Source of the DNA: Castor canadensis
Taxonomy: Eukaryota > Chordata > Mammalia > Rodentia > Castoridae
Direction: 5' to 3'
DNA: 64,000 bases
NCBI RefSeq assembly: GCF_047511655.1
Contig: NC_133397.1
Span: forward strand, 40,500,001 to 40,564,000
Under the pieces are notes generated by a model, which saw only the letters and a list, made by a program, of their open reading frames with translations, ran no database searches and had not been told where the DNA came from. Positions 24,981-36,600 of the stretch are shown one piece after another. Numbering within the stretch: position 1 is the first letter of the stretch; each line of letters starts with the position of its first letter. The position numbers and the translations under genes were made by a program.

Positions 24981-26271
24981 GATTCTCCTGCTCTCTTCTA
25001 AGACTTAGAGCCATACCAGACTCCCAGGAGTAGAATAGAGCACCTGCCTGTAGCTGTGCCTGGGGTAGAAAGCTCTACCCATGCTGGATGCCTCGCCAGC
25101 TCCAAGGAGTGCATAGTTACAGCAGTGACTCAACTCCTCTGGCTGCTCTGCAGCTCCCAAGGGTTTTGTGGTAACACTTTGCCTTGTTTTTGCACTTGAA
25201 CCATTTTTGCACATCACAAGCCTGCTTGCATTTCTCAGATATATTGCTTTATGCTGGTGTGCTGGCATGTGCTATTAACTCCTAAGAAGGTGAAAAGCTT
25301 TCTCAAAGTCTAGAATTAAAGTTGGCCATTGTCCTTATAAACACATGCCCTTCAGAAAGTCGCACAGTAGCATTCATCTCTGGACACTGTCTGAGATGTC
25401 ACTCCACAAAGAGAACTCTGAGAACAGTCTCTGAATGCTGCCCCAGGTAAGGGCTAAGCAGTGAAGTATTAAGAGATAGGTCTGGAGGCAGGTGACAGAT
25501 CCAATGTCACAGTGGCTTACTCAACTGGAATGCATATTTCTTTAATAATTCAGAGATGACGGGCTTGGGATGATAGCTTTGCTCTCCTTAGGATATTGCC
25601 CTCCTTCTTGTGGTCCAGGATGGCTTTCTGCCACATTTATATCCCAAGGCAGAAGATAAACATGGATGAGAGGAGAAAGGTGCCCCTCCCCATAAGAACA
25701 TACTATTGACCAGAACTCCATTATTTGACTACCCCTAACTGAAAAGGACTCTGTCAGATGTCCTTGTTCTGGGTATCCATTTGCCCCATTAAAAAGCAAG
25801 GGACCTGTTCTTAGGAGAAGCAGGGAACAGACCAGGACATGGTCAGTTCACAGTGTCATGGCCAGGAAGGGAATGGAAGAATGTTCAGATCTTTTGTTCT
25901 GAGCATGCAAGGACTCAGGAGCATTTTGCCCCTCATGGGCTCTTCCCATGCCCCGTGGCTGCCACTATCACCATTGTCTACTGAGCACTGTTGGATGAAA
26001 GGCTGCCAGGACCAGGTCATTCAGGTCATGACTTCTTCCTATACTGCCCCACCTGACTAGCTAAGCACATGGTTAGCCGCCCCACTAATGTGCAAGAAAG
26101 AAAAACAGTTCCTTTATCATTTGGGAATAAGCTAACCCCTGGGGTTTGGTTCAAGTTAAGTTATAACCCAATCTATTTGGGCAGCAAGCTCTATTGTGAA
26201 TCCACTCTCTGATTGGGAAATGTCACATTCTTCCTCCCCACCTTCCCCTCCTCAAGTTTGCCCTCAGGGAG

Positions 26272-26425
26272 GGTATCCACTTGCGAGGCCAAGTGCAGGG
26301 GTTTTGTGGCACAGATCCCTACGGGTATTCCAGTATCCTCAGTGTCCAGAGGTGCTTTCCAGAAGAGCAAGACTCTCCACCCACTTTCTCATTACTGCTG
26401 CTGTATCCTGGTGCTGACAGAGAAA
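26272..26425 (+). repeat. Unclassified repeat, copy 2 of a diverged pair
   Basis: Collinear with 23525-23705 in the same orientation, with a distinct middle segment (lower similarity around 26305-26345). The pyrimidine-rich end, 'ccacccactttctcatt', recurs near 53881-53897, hinting at a dispersed family. Confidence 0.6.
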
Positions 26426-26490
26426 GGGAGAAGGATGCGAGAGAATTCCTCTTCTCTGGAGGTCCAGGGGCTCCTGGGCAGCTCTGGGCT

Positions 26491-26528
26491 CTCTCTGAGT
26501 TTGTAGAAACTCTCTGAGTTTGTAGAAA
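26491..26528 (+). repeat. 19-bp perfect tandem duplication
   Basis: ctctctgagtttgtagaaa is present twice head to tail (26491-26509 and 26510-26528). Confidence 0.95.
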
Positions 26529-27539
26529 GTTGGCCTCATCTCAGCTCCCCAACGCCAGCTTCACAGTGCCTGAGCACTGGAATCCTAACTCTTTATAAGC
26601 ACCAGCCAACTGTGGGCTGTGCAGACAGGAGTACTGTGTGTCTGAGGTTGATGTTTGTTATAAAATTACACTCAAGAGATAAGTTCTCACCTTGGTCCAC
26701 ACCCTCCCCTCTTTTCCAGATCCCTACCCTGCTTGCTCCCACCTGTCCCCATCTGCCTTCAGTGTCTTGGAGGACCTGTTACCTTGCTCCTCCCACTTTT
26801 CAGACTCCCCACTCAGCAGGAGGCCACTCTTAGGACTGCGAGTGGGCCCCAAGCAAAGGTCACCCCTGACTTCCTTGTGCTCTCTGGGCCCCAGGACTAG
26901 ACGGGCAAATGTGCTACCTTTGGATTCTCTGTGTGACTCTTGGTCTTTCTCCATCCTAAGCTGCTGGCTTTTTCTTCTCATTCTTCCCTGTCCACTGGAT
27001 ATCCTACCTTTCCTTTTCCTTTATTTTGGGTGGCCTTATGTCCTGAGGTTCTGCTCAGGGTGCTTATTTCTTGATTTTCTTTGGGAATCACCAAAACTGC
27101 CCCCACTGGGGATCAAAGCTATCAAGGTAGATTAGGCTCTTGACCTAATCTATTTTCCTTCCTGCCCTGCCTAGGGGGTTCTCTGAACTCTTGAGTCTGC
27201 AAGGCTCCCTTTCCTTTGTGGGGTCCTGGGACAACTGTGGGAAGCACACCACACCTGTGCTTAAAAGACCTTCAGGGTGGCCCTGCATTCTTGGAGGAGG
27301 GGCCCTGCTTCTCAACACAGTGCCAGCCTGAGGGAAGGGCGCTCCCCACACAGGGATATGGGAATAGGCCATGGAAAACAGGCCCAGTCCCCTGCCTGGG
27401 GCAAAGAGCCTAGGCTTTGGCAGCAATGGCAGGAAGACTGGATCCAGTCCCTGGTGCCAGGTTAGACCAGGATGCTTCAGAGAAAAATAATAAAAGGGAC
27501 TCTTGCAAAGCTCCAGGGAACAGATGTTTTCCATTTGTA

Positions 27540-27700
27540 GCCTGCAGAGAGAAAGCACAGAGGGGAGAGGAGGTGGGGAAAGCAGTAGTGAAGAGAAGAA
27601 AAACAGAGACAGGCAAGAGAGGGAGGTAAGAGGTAGGCAGGGAGGAGGATGAGACGAGGGAAAGGAAGGGGGGAAGGAAAGAGTAAAGAAACTTAGAGGG
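27540..27700 (+). repeat. Purine-rich (GA) low-complexity tract
   Basis: An almost unbroken A/G strand ('gaggtggggaaagcag', 'gagagggaggtaagagg', 'ggaaggggggaaggaaag'). The complementary pyrimidine strand produces a 205-codon open frame rich in Ser, Pro and Leu that reflects composition, not a gene. Confidence 0.85.
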
Positions 27701-28992
27701 ACCCAAGAGGGGCCCTTTGTCACTTGGGAAGTAGCAAGGCCCTGGGGTGATAACCTAGACAAGGCAAACTAAGGAATAGCTGGTAGTAGTGAGTGTTTAT
27801 CCAACCTTGGCCAGGGGAGACCATAGGTATAGGCACTGCTGAGCCCAGAAGAGACAGGATCCAGGCTGTGGTGGGCGCCATGCCATGGGGCTCCTACTGT
27901 AGCTGCAGCTGACTGGTTGACTGGAAGAACCATGTTTGGTAAAATAGCAAGCAGAAGCTGGTGGTATCTACACAGGAACACTTAGGCTAGGAAGAGAGAT
28001 ACACTGCAGCCCCCAGACCTGTGCACTTGCTTGCAGAGCAGAGGCCTCACCCTGGAAGCTGAACCTGCGAGGGCTATCTTCAGTGTGGTCAGAGCCCTCA
28101 GGAAACCTTGCTTCTCTGGCTCTGTTCTGTGTCATCTGCTTTCCTGCCTAAGTGGTGACGAAGCCCTTCCAAGTGGAGCATCCTACCTCAGGGAATGTTC
28201 CCTTGCATGTGGCCTCTCCATGAACCCAGGGCTCAGAAGGCTCCAGCGCTCCAACTCTCTCTAATTGAAAAATGTTGATATGAATGCATTATGAGGAATC
28301 CTCAAGGCAGGGACCAGGAACAGCCTCCTGAGGGCTTGGGGGACAGGGCAGCAAGTTGTAAACAGCTTAATGAGCCGTGCCGGGCCCAAGTGGGCCCAGC
28401 CTGGGATAGGACTGCTAGGCACAGTGTAGGCATGGAGAGCCTGACCCTTGTGCCCTTTGCCTGCTGAGCTCCTATGGAGGATGTAGTCACAGCCTGATGT
28501 AGGAGCACACCCCCAGCACTCACAACACACACTTCCTTCTGCACCTTCCCTCTTTTCCTATGACCTGGGGAGCCTCCAGTTTGTCCTGGATTCCCTTCTT
28601 TCTGCCAGCTTAAATGTGGCCTCCCCCAGGAAGACCTCCCTAATCATACCAGCAGCACTGACCTGACAATTCCTGAGTACCTGTAACACCCAGAAATGGC
28701 ACCAGTCACGTCGGTGTCCTGGGTTTCTCGTGAAGTTTAATGGCTCAACTGCCCCACCCCCACTCCTGTTTTTCCTCATAGGAGTCAGTGTTTATTAGTT
28801 GTACATTGGGCACTCAGTTATGAAGGCAGCTTGTTCAGAGCCCCCAAAGCAGCTCAACAGAAGAACAGGGAAAAAAGCTGAGACTGAGATAGCCAAATCC
28901 CTGACCACTGGCCAATTGTGCCCTGGTGTCACCCTGTGCTGTCTGCCTTGGGGACCTGTGTGTCAGCCTGAGTCTAGCACAAGACCCTGCAT

Positions 28993-29015
28993 CTGTGTGT
29001 GTGTGTGTGTGTGTG
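28993..29015 (+). repeat. GT microsatellite
   Basis: About eleven uninterrupted TG units between 'ctgcatc' and 'accatatgg'. Confidence 0.9.
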
Positions 29016-29804
29016 ACCATATGGGAACATCCATGTTTAATTCCACGATTCTCCCAAGCTCTCATTATCATTAGAGAAAGTGACCCTTGCTCCAAAAGCC
29101 CTCTGTGATATTTTCAGATGTGGCACAGTCCTTGGTTTGCACAATAAACCTTTCCTGTGAAAGACCCCCAGTGCCATGTACTGCAGTTAAGACCTTAGAG
29201 AAGAGAAAAAAATAGCTTCAGTTAGGCTTCCTTCCTGCTGCTTACAAGGGCAAGCAGAGGGGATGACTGGACTAGTTTGTTCACCTCTTTCTAGAAGTTT
29301 CCACTGGAAGTGTCTGTTATCTACCCTACCCCAGACATGATCTGAAATGGCATAACCTCAGCTCTCAGCCTTTGCTAGGAAAAGCTCTTGGCAGAGCCAC
29401 AAGCCAGACTCTGCTGGCCTCCCGCGCTCCCCATCTGTGTTGCCATCCTTCTGTGACTTCCGCATGGGCACCAGCTCCAGGAGGGGGCAGTCAAGCCTGG
29501 GGGCAGCTTTGCAAGGAAAGCAGAGTGGGCTGTAAGGCCGACAAGCAGTGTTTCTAAAAGTGCCTGCTGTGGGCGTGTGCCTGTGCATTGTGGGGCTGAA
29601 ATGTGCAATTTTTTGGGCTTGCCTGGGATGGAAGAAACTGCCCCTTTCCCCACTGATCCAGTCCTACCTGCCAGCCAAAAGATGTGTGTGTTGGCTTTGG
29701 AGAGAGGCTGAGAGGCTCCTGGAGAGGCTATCTCTGTTGTTGCCCTTTCTCAGCCTGATTGTTTAAAGTAGGAATCCTGATTACATCTGCCTGCCTCCAA
29801 GACT

Positions 29805-29895
29805 AGTTGTGAGGATTAATGAGAGAAAACGTTTTGCAGTTGGCCCACAGTCAACACTCCATAAATGCAGGTGGTAGCTTTTATCTTTGTTACTA
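29805..29895 (+). repeat. MIR-like 3' fragment
   Basis: 'gttgtgaggattaatgagag' followed by 'caacactccataaatgcagg' and a T-rich end is the typical 3' half of a MIR in + orientation. Confidence 0.6.
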
Positions 29896-30216
29896 TTTGG
29901 TTTGAGCTCTGTGCTATCCCTCAGTAGGTACCCCCTGAGCCTTTTGTCCCTCCTTCTCCTGTCCCTGTCCTTGGCAGGACTGCTTGGTTCCCTCTCATGC
30001 TCCAGGCACACTCCCACCTTGTCCTGAGCACATAGGGCAGAACAAGCCCCTCAACCAGCCTCCTACCTCAAGGCTGAGAGGAAGAACCTTCCAGCCTTCT
30101 TCCACCCCATCTGCCCAGATAGTAATGAACAAGTGAGGTGAAGGGGCACTGAAACACAAGTCACAGACAGCTGAGCAAGTTACTCAGCCCCACTAATAAT
30201 GTCCCCACTGCCAGGC

Positions 30217-30890
<674 letters not shown>

Positions 30891-31364
30891 TAGCGTCTGG
30901 GGGAGGTGGCTTCCTCCCTTCTCTGTTGAGAGAGGCAGCAGTCTGTCTTAGGTGCCGGTTGTTCCCTCCCATTAGGACCTGCATTGATGAAAAAATCTAG
31001 AAGGGTTGGTTGGTATTTCTTCTGACTTCCTTTTTGCCATAAGTTTCTATAAGATGATCTAGCTCCAAAGAGATTTCACTGTTCCTCATTGGCCCTTTGT
31101 CCTGGAAGCTAATCCAAACTCTAGGCAGGTCCCAAGATGCCTTCCCTTCTGTGGGTTCCCAAGCCCTCCCCAGTCATTGGGCTCCTCCTCCACTTCAGAG
31201 GAGCTCTGTCTCCTTGGTGAGACTCAAGGGATGCTCTCGGGTGGACCACATCAGACCTGAAACAAGCACACTTGGTGCTAAAAGGGTCCAGGATCCCCCA
31301 TTCCTAGGGCATGAGCTCAGGACTTGGGTTCTTAGGACACAGTGACCTCCCTGGGAGACGGTTT

Positions 31365-31560
31365 GAAAGCTGGGAATTAGGACACAGGCGTTCTTGTCCC
31401 AGCCTTGCCACTTTCTACCTGGTGACCACAGGCAAGTCATCCACTTTCTCCAAACCTCAATTTTACTATGGATCCAGTAGGGATTTTGTAGTCCAAGAAA
31501 CCTACTTGGAGAGGAACTGGACAAAATTGTCTTTATAAAAGGTCCTTTCCAACCCCAAGA
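31365..31560 (+). repeat. MIR/CR1-like ancient repeat remnant
   Basis: 'ctacctggtgaccacaggca' and 'ctttctccaaacctcaattt' match a MIR interior, and 'aggtcctttccaaccccaag' matches the 3' end type of CR1/L3-related retroposons. Its 3' portion is the first copy of the local duplication. Confidence 0.5.
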
Positions 31561-31652
31561 GTCCTTGAAAAGTGGAATTAAAAAAGAGATTCCCAGCTCA
31601 TCTCTTATTCTTGCTGCCTGGTGTCTGGCTTAGGCCAGTGCAAATGTTGAGC
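31492..31652 (+). repeat. Local direct duplication, copy 1
   Basis: About 160 bp aligns with 32132-32292 at an offset near 640 bp. Shared segments include 'ccaaccccaagagtccttga' and 'tggcttaggccagtgcaaat', with scattered substitutions and small indels. Similarity ends abruptly after 'gttgagc'. Confidence 0.85.
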
Positions 31653-31669
31653 ATGTTGCTCTAACAGGC

Positions 31670-31750
31670 ACTATAGTAGATCAGGGATTGAACTCAGGGC
31701 CTCCAGTTTACGAGGAAGGTTCTCTCCCTCTTGAGCTATGCCCCCAGTCC
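31670..31750 (-). repeat. ID-like SINE, reverse orientation, diverged
   Basis: 'gattgaactcagggcctcca' and 'cttgagctatgcccccagtc' are the reversed B-box and A-box segments. It lies immediately after copy 1 of the duplication and is absent after copy 2. Confidence 0.7.
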
Positions 31751-32131
31751 AACGTAACCATTTTCCCTGGCCTCCTTTAGCTACTTTGAGAGAGCAGGTA
31801 GGAAGACAAATGCAGTGCTCAGAAAGGAAACAAGCCTGCATATGTACTGGTGACTTTTAAGGACCATTTAGGAGCCCACAGTTAGCAAGTCTTCCCCTGT
31901 CAGGGTCTGGGGTCTACCTTGGATGTCTCCTTTGAGAATGGCTGTTAGGGTATCCCTGACATCTGCCACATGGAGACAACAGAAGATCAGAAGGGCTCCA
32001 GATGGCTAAAGGGTCCTTGCTGCCGTATAGGATCTGATTTGTGCATAAGTAGAAGCTACAGGGGTTGGGTTTCAAATTATAACTCTTAGAGGAGTCCAGA
32101 TACACATGCAGTAATCACCAGATAACAATGT

Positions 32132-32292
32132 TGCCAAGAGACAACATTTGAGGAGGGACTGGACCAATTTGTCTTTATAAGAGGTCCCTTCCAACCCCAA
32201 GAGTCCTTGAAAATGGAATAGAAAAGAGATTCCCAGTTCATCTTTTATTCTTTCTGCCTGGTATCTGGCTTAGGCCAGTGCAAATGTTGAGC
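32132..32292 (+). repeat. Local direct duplication, copy 2
   Basis: Second copy of the block at 31492-31652. It lacks the MIR-like segment that precedes copy 1, so a duplication of adjacent DNA explains it better than two independent insertions. Confidence 0.85.
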
Positions 32293-32704
32293 CCCAGCAG
32301 AAGAAAGCCCATGCCACGACATCACACCTTGGCCCTGCTCCCTTCCAGTGGCTCCTTATTGTCCTGTATTCAGCTCAGCAAATGCTTGATATTTTACAAG
32401 GCACATCCTCCTTCCTCTAGCAATTCAGACATTAGCTTCTCTGATAAATGCCTCGCCGGAGGTCATGTCCAGAAACTTGATTATGGAAGCAGGAGAAAGG
32501 ATGTGGGCTGGCATTGGGCCTGCAGCCAGGCAGAGATGTCTGCCTTCCACTGTGTTCACAGATATTAGCCTGCAGTCCCAGCTCCTAAAACCCAACAAAA
32601 TCCAATAACAAGTACAATTTTGAAGTAACAGCGTACCATTTTTCATTTATGCTTATTATTGTTTGTAGCTATTTTCTTGAAATTGAAGCAGTTTCCAACA
32701 GTGG

Positions 32705-32718
32705 GTTTCCATGGTAAC
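32705..32718. promoter_or_regulatory. RFX/X-box-like palindrome
   Basis: gtttccatggtaac has two inverted half-sites around CATG and differs from the RFX consensus (GTNRCC, spacer, RGYAAC) at one position. It sits in a repeat-poor, AT-rich part of the intron. Binding is inferred from motif only. Confidence 0.35.
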
Positions 32719-33059
32719 TGAATAGCTGTCCAGAGTGGCTCCCTGCAGATTTTTGCTGAAATGGTCCCTTTTCTCTTCCTGGGGTGCCTTGCTAATTTGA
32801 TGAAACTGGAGCAAGTCAGAGCCAGGCTTGCCTACTTTTACAGTTACCAGCAAGCAAGAAGGGCAGTCATCTCATGTGTGGGCTGCCCCTCGCCTTTCCA
32901 CATGCTTTGTTCCTGCCAGCATCCTACACATATGCATAAAGAACAGCAAATTGCAAGCTTGAGGCACATGTACTAAGTATATTTTCCTAAAGACATGTGA
33001 ACGAACGCCTTGGCATGTTGGTCTCAAGCATTCCCCAACCTGAGTGTCTTCCATGAACT

Positions 33060-33250
33060 GGCCTGGGATTCAGGACACCTGGGATCTAATTCTGTCTCTA
33101 GCCCTTGAGTGATAGGGAAAAGATTTAACTAACATGCTCCTGATATCCCCTTTTGTAAATGGGTAATAATCTTCGTTGTTTCTAGACCATAGTGTTCTAA
33201 TCAAATGAGACATGCATGTGAAAGCCTACAGTGTGATATTAAAGAAGGCA
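33060..33250 (+). repeat. MIR-like ancient SINE remnant
   Basis: 'ggattcaggacacctgggat', 'ccccttttgtaaatgggtaa' and 'caaatgagacatgcatgtga' occur in + strand MIR order, with loss of part of the interior. Confidence 0.5.
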
Positions 33251-36200
33251 AGACACAGCATACACACCACTGTTTTCCAGTTCCTCTCCACTAACAGACA
33301 TTGCTAATTGATCACAGCACTTTTTCCCACTAAGCATAGATGGGAACCACTTCCAGTCAGTCTCAGTCAGCTTGTGTGCCCAGGATTCCTTGTGCAAATA
33401 GCAAATAGTAAAGAAAGAGACACATCATTTGTCTCAGCCTCTATGAACTCTGGGGTTGGTACATCCTTGGAGAATTACTCACAGAAAGGATTATAGAGGA
33501 TAACTAGTCCCCATGATGGAGTCATTGCCAAAGCAGGTTCCTAGGGAGAACATCCTGAGGTTACCATGCCATTGAGCTTTATGAGGACATTAGCCTCTGA
33601 TAGGCACAAGGGGCAGGAGAGCCACACCTTCCCTGGGATCCCAGCCACCCATAGACCTGGGCTGGAAGAGCACCAAGTCCCCGCCTGTAAGCCCTCTGAA
33701 GTTGCAGGAAGTCCCACTCCCTGCAAAGAAAGGTCTGGAAAGAAAGGGTGGGGATATTCCTAGTAGGCTTATAGGTGCCAGGTATGGTTCTCCAGTCTGT
33801 AGGGTGGGACTGGCAAACAACAGGAGACTGAAGAAAGCCTACTGGGAGTGGAAGGCTTGACTTTCAGGAGCCAGGCTTCAGGCACTTTTAAGAATATAAG
33901 CTTTGGCCCAAGAACAGATTCTCTGTTCGCTCTGCCCTCCTTGCCCTGTATGCAATGAGAAAGATTTACCTGATTCTAGCTCCATCCTGGGGACAGCTTA
34001 GGCTTTTCCACCAGACCAGGCAGGAAGGAGTCACCTCCTTGACAGTTTTGTTCCAGCAAGAGCCTCCACTGTGCCCACAGCAGTGTCCAGAAAAGGTAGT
34101 CCATTGAGCCCTAGTCCTGTGGACTGTCACCTATGCCAGGCTCGATGGATCTTTGGGAAACTGGCAAGTACAGAAACAGGAGTGTGTGCTCTTCACAGAT
34201 GGAAATCAAACCATAGGAGCAGGTCATGAGAGTGTTTGCCAGTCAGTCTCAGCCTTCCCTCCAGTAAGCCCCAACCTGACCCTATCCCCTTCAACTGGGG
34301 TGCTCAGGATTTAGCATACTAGCAGAAGAATCTACTTAAGGAAGGAAGCATGGTCTTTCCCAAGATTATCAGAGGGGTTGCCCTCGTTGATGTTCTTCAG
34401 AGAGGCTTCCAAGGGCTTAAGAGAAAGGGACCCCAGGCAGCCCACACTTGTCTCTCTGAGCCTAGCTGTCCTGCCACTTCCCAGGCCCCCTCAGCACCAG
34501 GCACCTCCAACAAGAAAGATATACTTGGGTGAGCCAGGGAGCCCAGACAAAAGTTTCCAATGGACTGGTTCTCCCAGGATGCCATTCCTTTGTTGTCACC
34601 TGAACACAGTGGGAGGGTTATGAGTTGTTCACAAGACAGATTAGAGCACCCCATGGGATGGTCAGCTTGACTCAGTTTCCCACATCAGGATAGGAAAAAT
34701 AATTTTCCCTCTACCCTTCTGAGTTCTTTGTCAGGCCTCTCTTACAAATGTCAGATTAATAGAAGAAAAGCAAACAGAAGTGTGATGACACATGTACCTC
34801 ATTTGCACATGGGAGATGCCAAGGGAAAATGATTCCGTTTCAGAAGTGGCTTAGAACTCCAACTTAGACAACATTTTCAACAAAAAACAATATAATTTTA
34901 GAGGCAAAGGAAAAGGGCTTTGAGTCTCTAGGGGCAAATAAATGGGACACTAATGGTGAGCAAAGGCCAATTAGTGAAGTTTGCTTTCCAGATTCCTCTA
35001 GTGCTGTCCCTAGGCTCATAAGAGTCTAAAGCTGCCCTCTGCAATCAATCTTTGTCCTTACTGGTATAGAGGGAGAAAGAGGAGGAAAACTTTGTAAATT
35101 TATTTATTTGCTTTTAGGGGAGGGCAGAGGACTTTTCTTATCTCGGCTTTTTTTCATGTGCCTTCAGCTCAAAATAATCCTCTCACCAATATAGCAGATT
35201 TTAAGGTAGCATGTTCTACTATCCTTCAGCTCCACCAAAGATGGTCCTAGCCCTGGCCATCCTAGCCTCACTGCCCTCACCTTAGCTAAAGGTAATTCAG
35301 ACACTTTACCAGAGACAACTTGAAACCCTCAGCTAGAAGTGGGCGGTCATGGGTGGGCAAGGCTATTGTGAATGGCACCTACCTTGCTCTGCCAGGGATG
35401 GGCTCCAGAGGAGCAATGGTTCATGTTTTCTTGGGGGCAATCTGTAGGCTTTCCCAGAACCTCTCCTTCTCAGGCACCCCTACAAGCTTTGGCTCTCCCA
35501 GTATAATTCCCAGGGATGCAATGTCTGAAAAACTCCAAGCTATATAACCATCCTCTTCCCTCTCCACATGCTCTGGACAGTCAGGGAGATAGCATTTCAG
35601 TCACCTTTTGCTCTGGTGATGACAGCATGTGATGATCTGTTCCCTTCATTGACTTCTCATCCCTAGCATGCAGCAATTGCCTTGTACTTTAAGTGGGTCT
35701 GGGGGACCTGAATATAATAATTGCCCCACATCTCTGGTTACTTGGTCCTGCCTGTGTCAGTCACTGAAGACTGAAGCTCTGGGTTGGGCTTTTCTGGTGC
35801 TCCCAGAGTCCAATAGGAAGGCCCTGGTCTCAGGCCAGAGAAGTGGTCTGTGGCTGTAGAGCCTTGTCCAGACCTCCAACCTGGCTTTCCCTGTTTTGGA
35901 AAGTGATGCTAGACACAAGGGATGACAAACCCAGGATAGACAGCCCTGCCCAACCTCAAGTTCTGGGAGTGCTTCAGCATTACTTTCCTCACTGGGCCAG
36001 TTTTTTCTTCTGTCAAATAGGGGAAATAATTTAGGCCCTTGTGACCTCAAAGTTTTAGGACTCAAATGAGCTGAGAGCTATGAAAAAAGAAGTCAACATA
36101 GAGTATTTTTGTCGCCATTCACATGGAAGGTTTGGTGGTGAGTGGCCTGAGCCTGGACCCCACCTTTGTCCACGCCAGTGTCTACTGGACTGCATCACAT

Positions 36201-36411
36201 CACTGTGGGACCAAGGGTCTTTGGGCTAAACTGCCTTGCGCTACCAGTAGGGTGCTGAGAAAGCAGGGAGGAGGTGCTGGGCAGGGACAGCTGCCTTTGG
36301 GGTTGCTTCTAGGGTTAATTAACTGGAATGTGTTTTAAGACCCCAGTATCAGAGCTGGCTGTGGGGGTGGTGTCTGCTGGTTGGTGCATGACCTTCAAAT
36401 GCACCTGACCT

Positions 36412-36600
36412 GCACTTGAGGCCCACTTTGCCTTTACTCACTGTTAAACCTTGGCCAAGTTCTTTAACCTGTCCGGAATTCTGTGTTCTCATCTGCAATA
36501 TAGAGATGGCTACACCAACCACTTAGGGCAATTGTTAGAATTAAGTTAAATAATTGTGTAAGTTAATGCGCCAGTGATTGGGGGTTATCTTTGCCTTCTT
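36412..36600 (+). repeat. MIR-like ancient SINE remnant
   Basis: 'ccttggccaagttctttaac', 'tgttctcatctgcaatatag' and 'gcaattgttagaattaagtt' give a clear + strand MIR. Confidence 0.7.

Noticed and set aside
27145..27762. 205-codon open frame on the - strand
   Set aside because: It is the pyrimidine complement of a purine-rich tract; the Ser/Pro/Leu-rich product is compositional and has no family motif.
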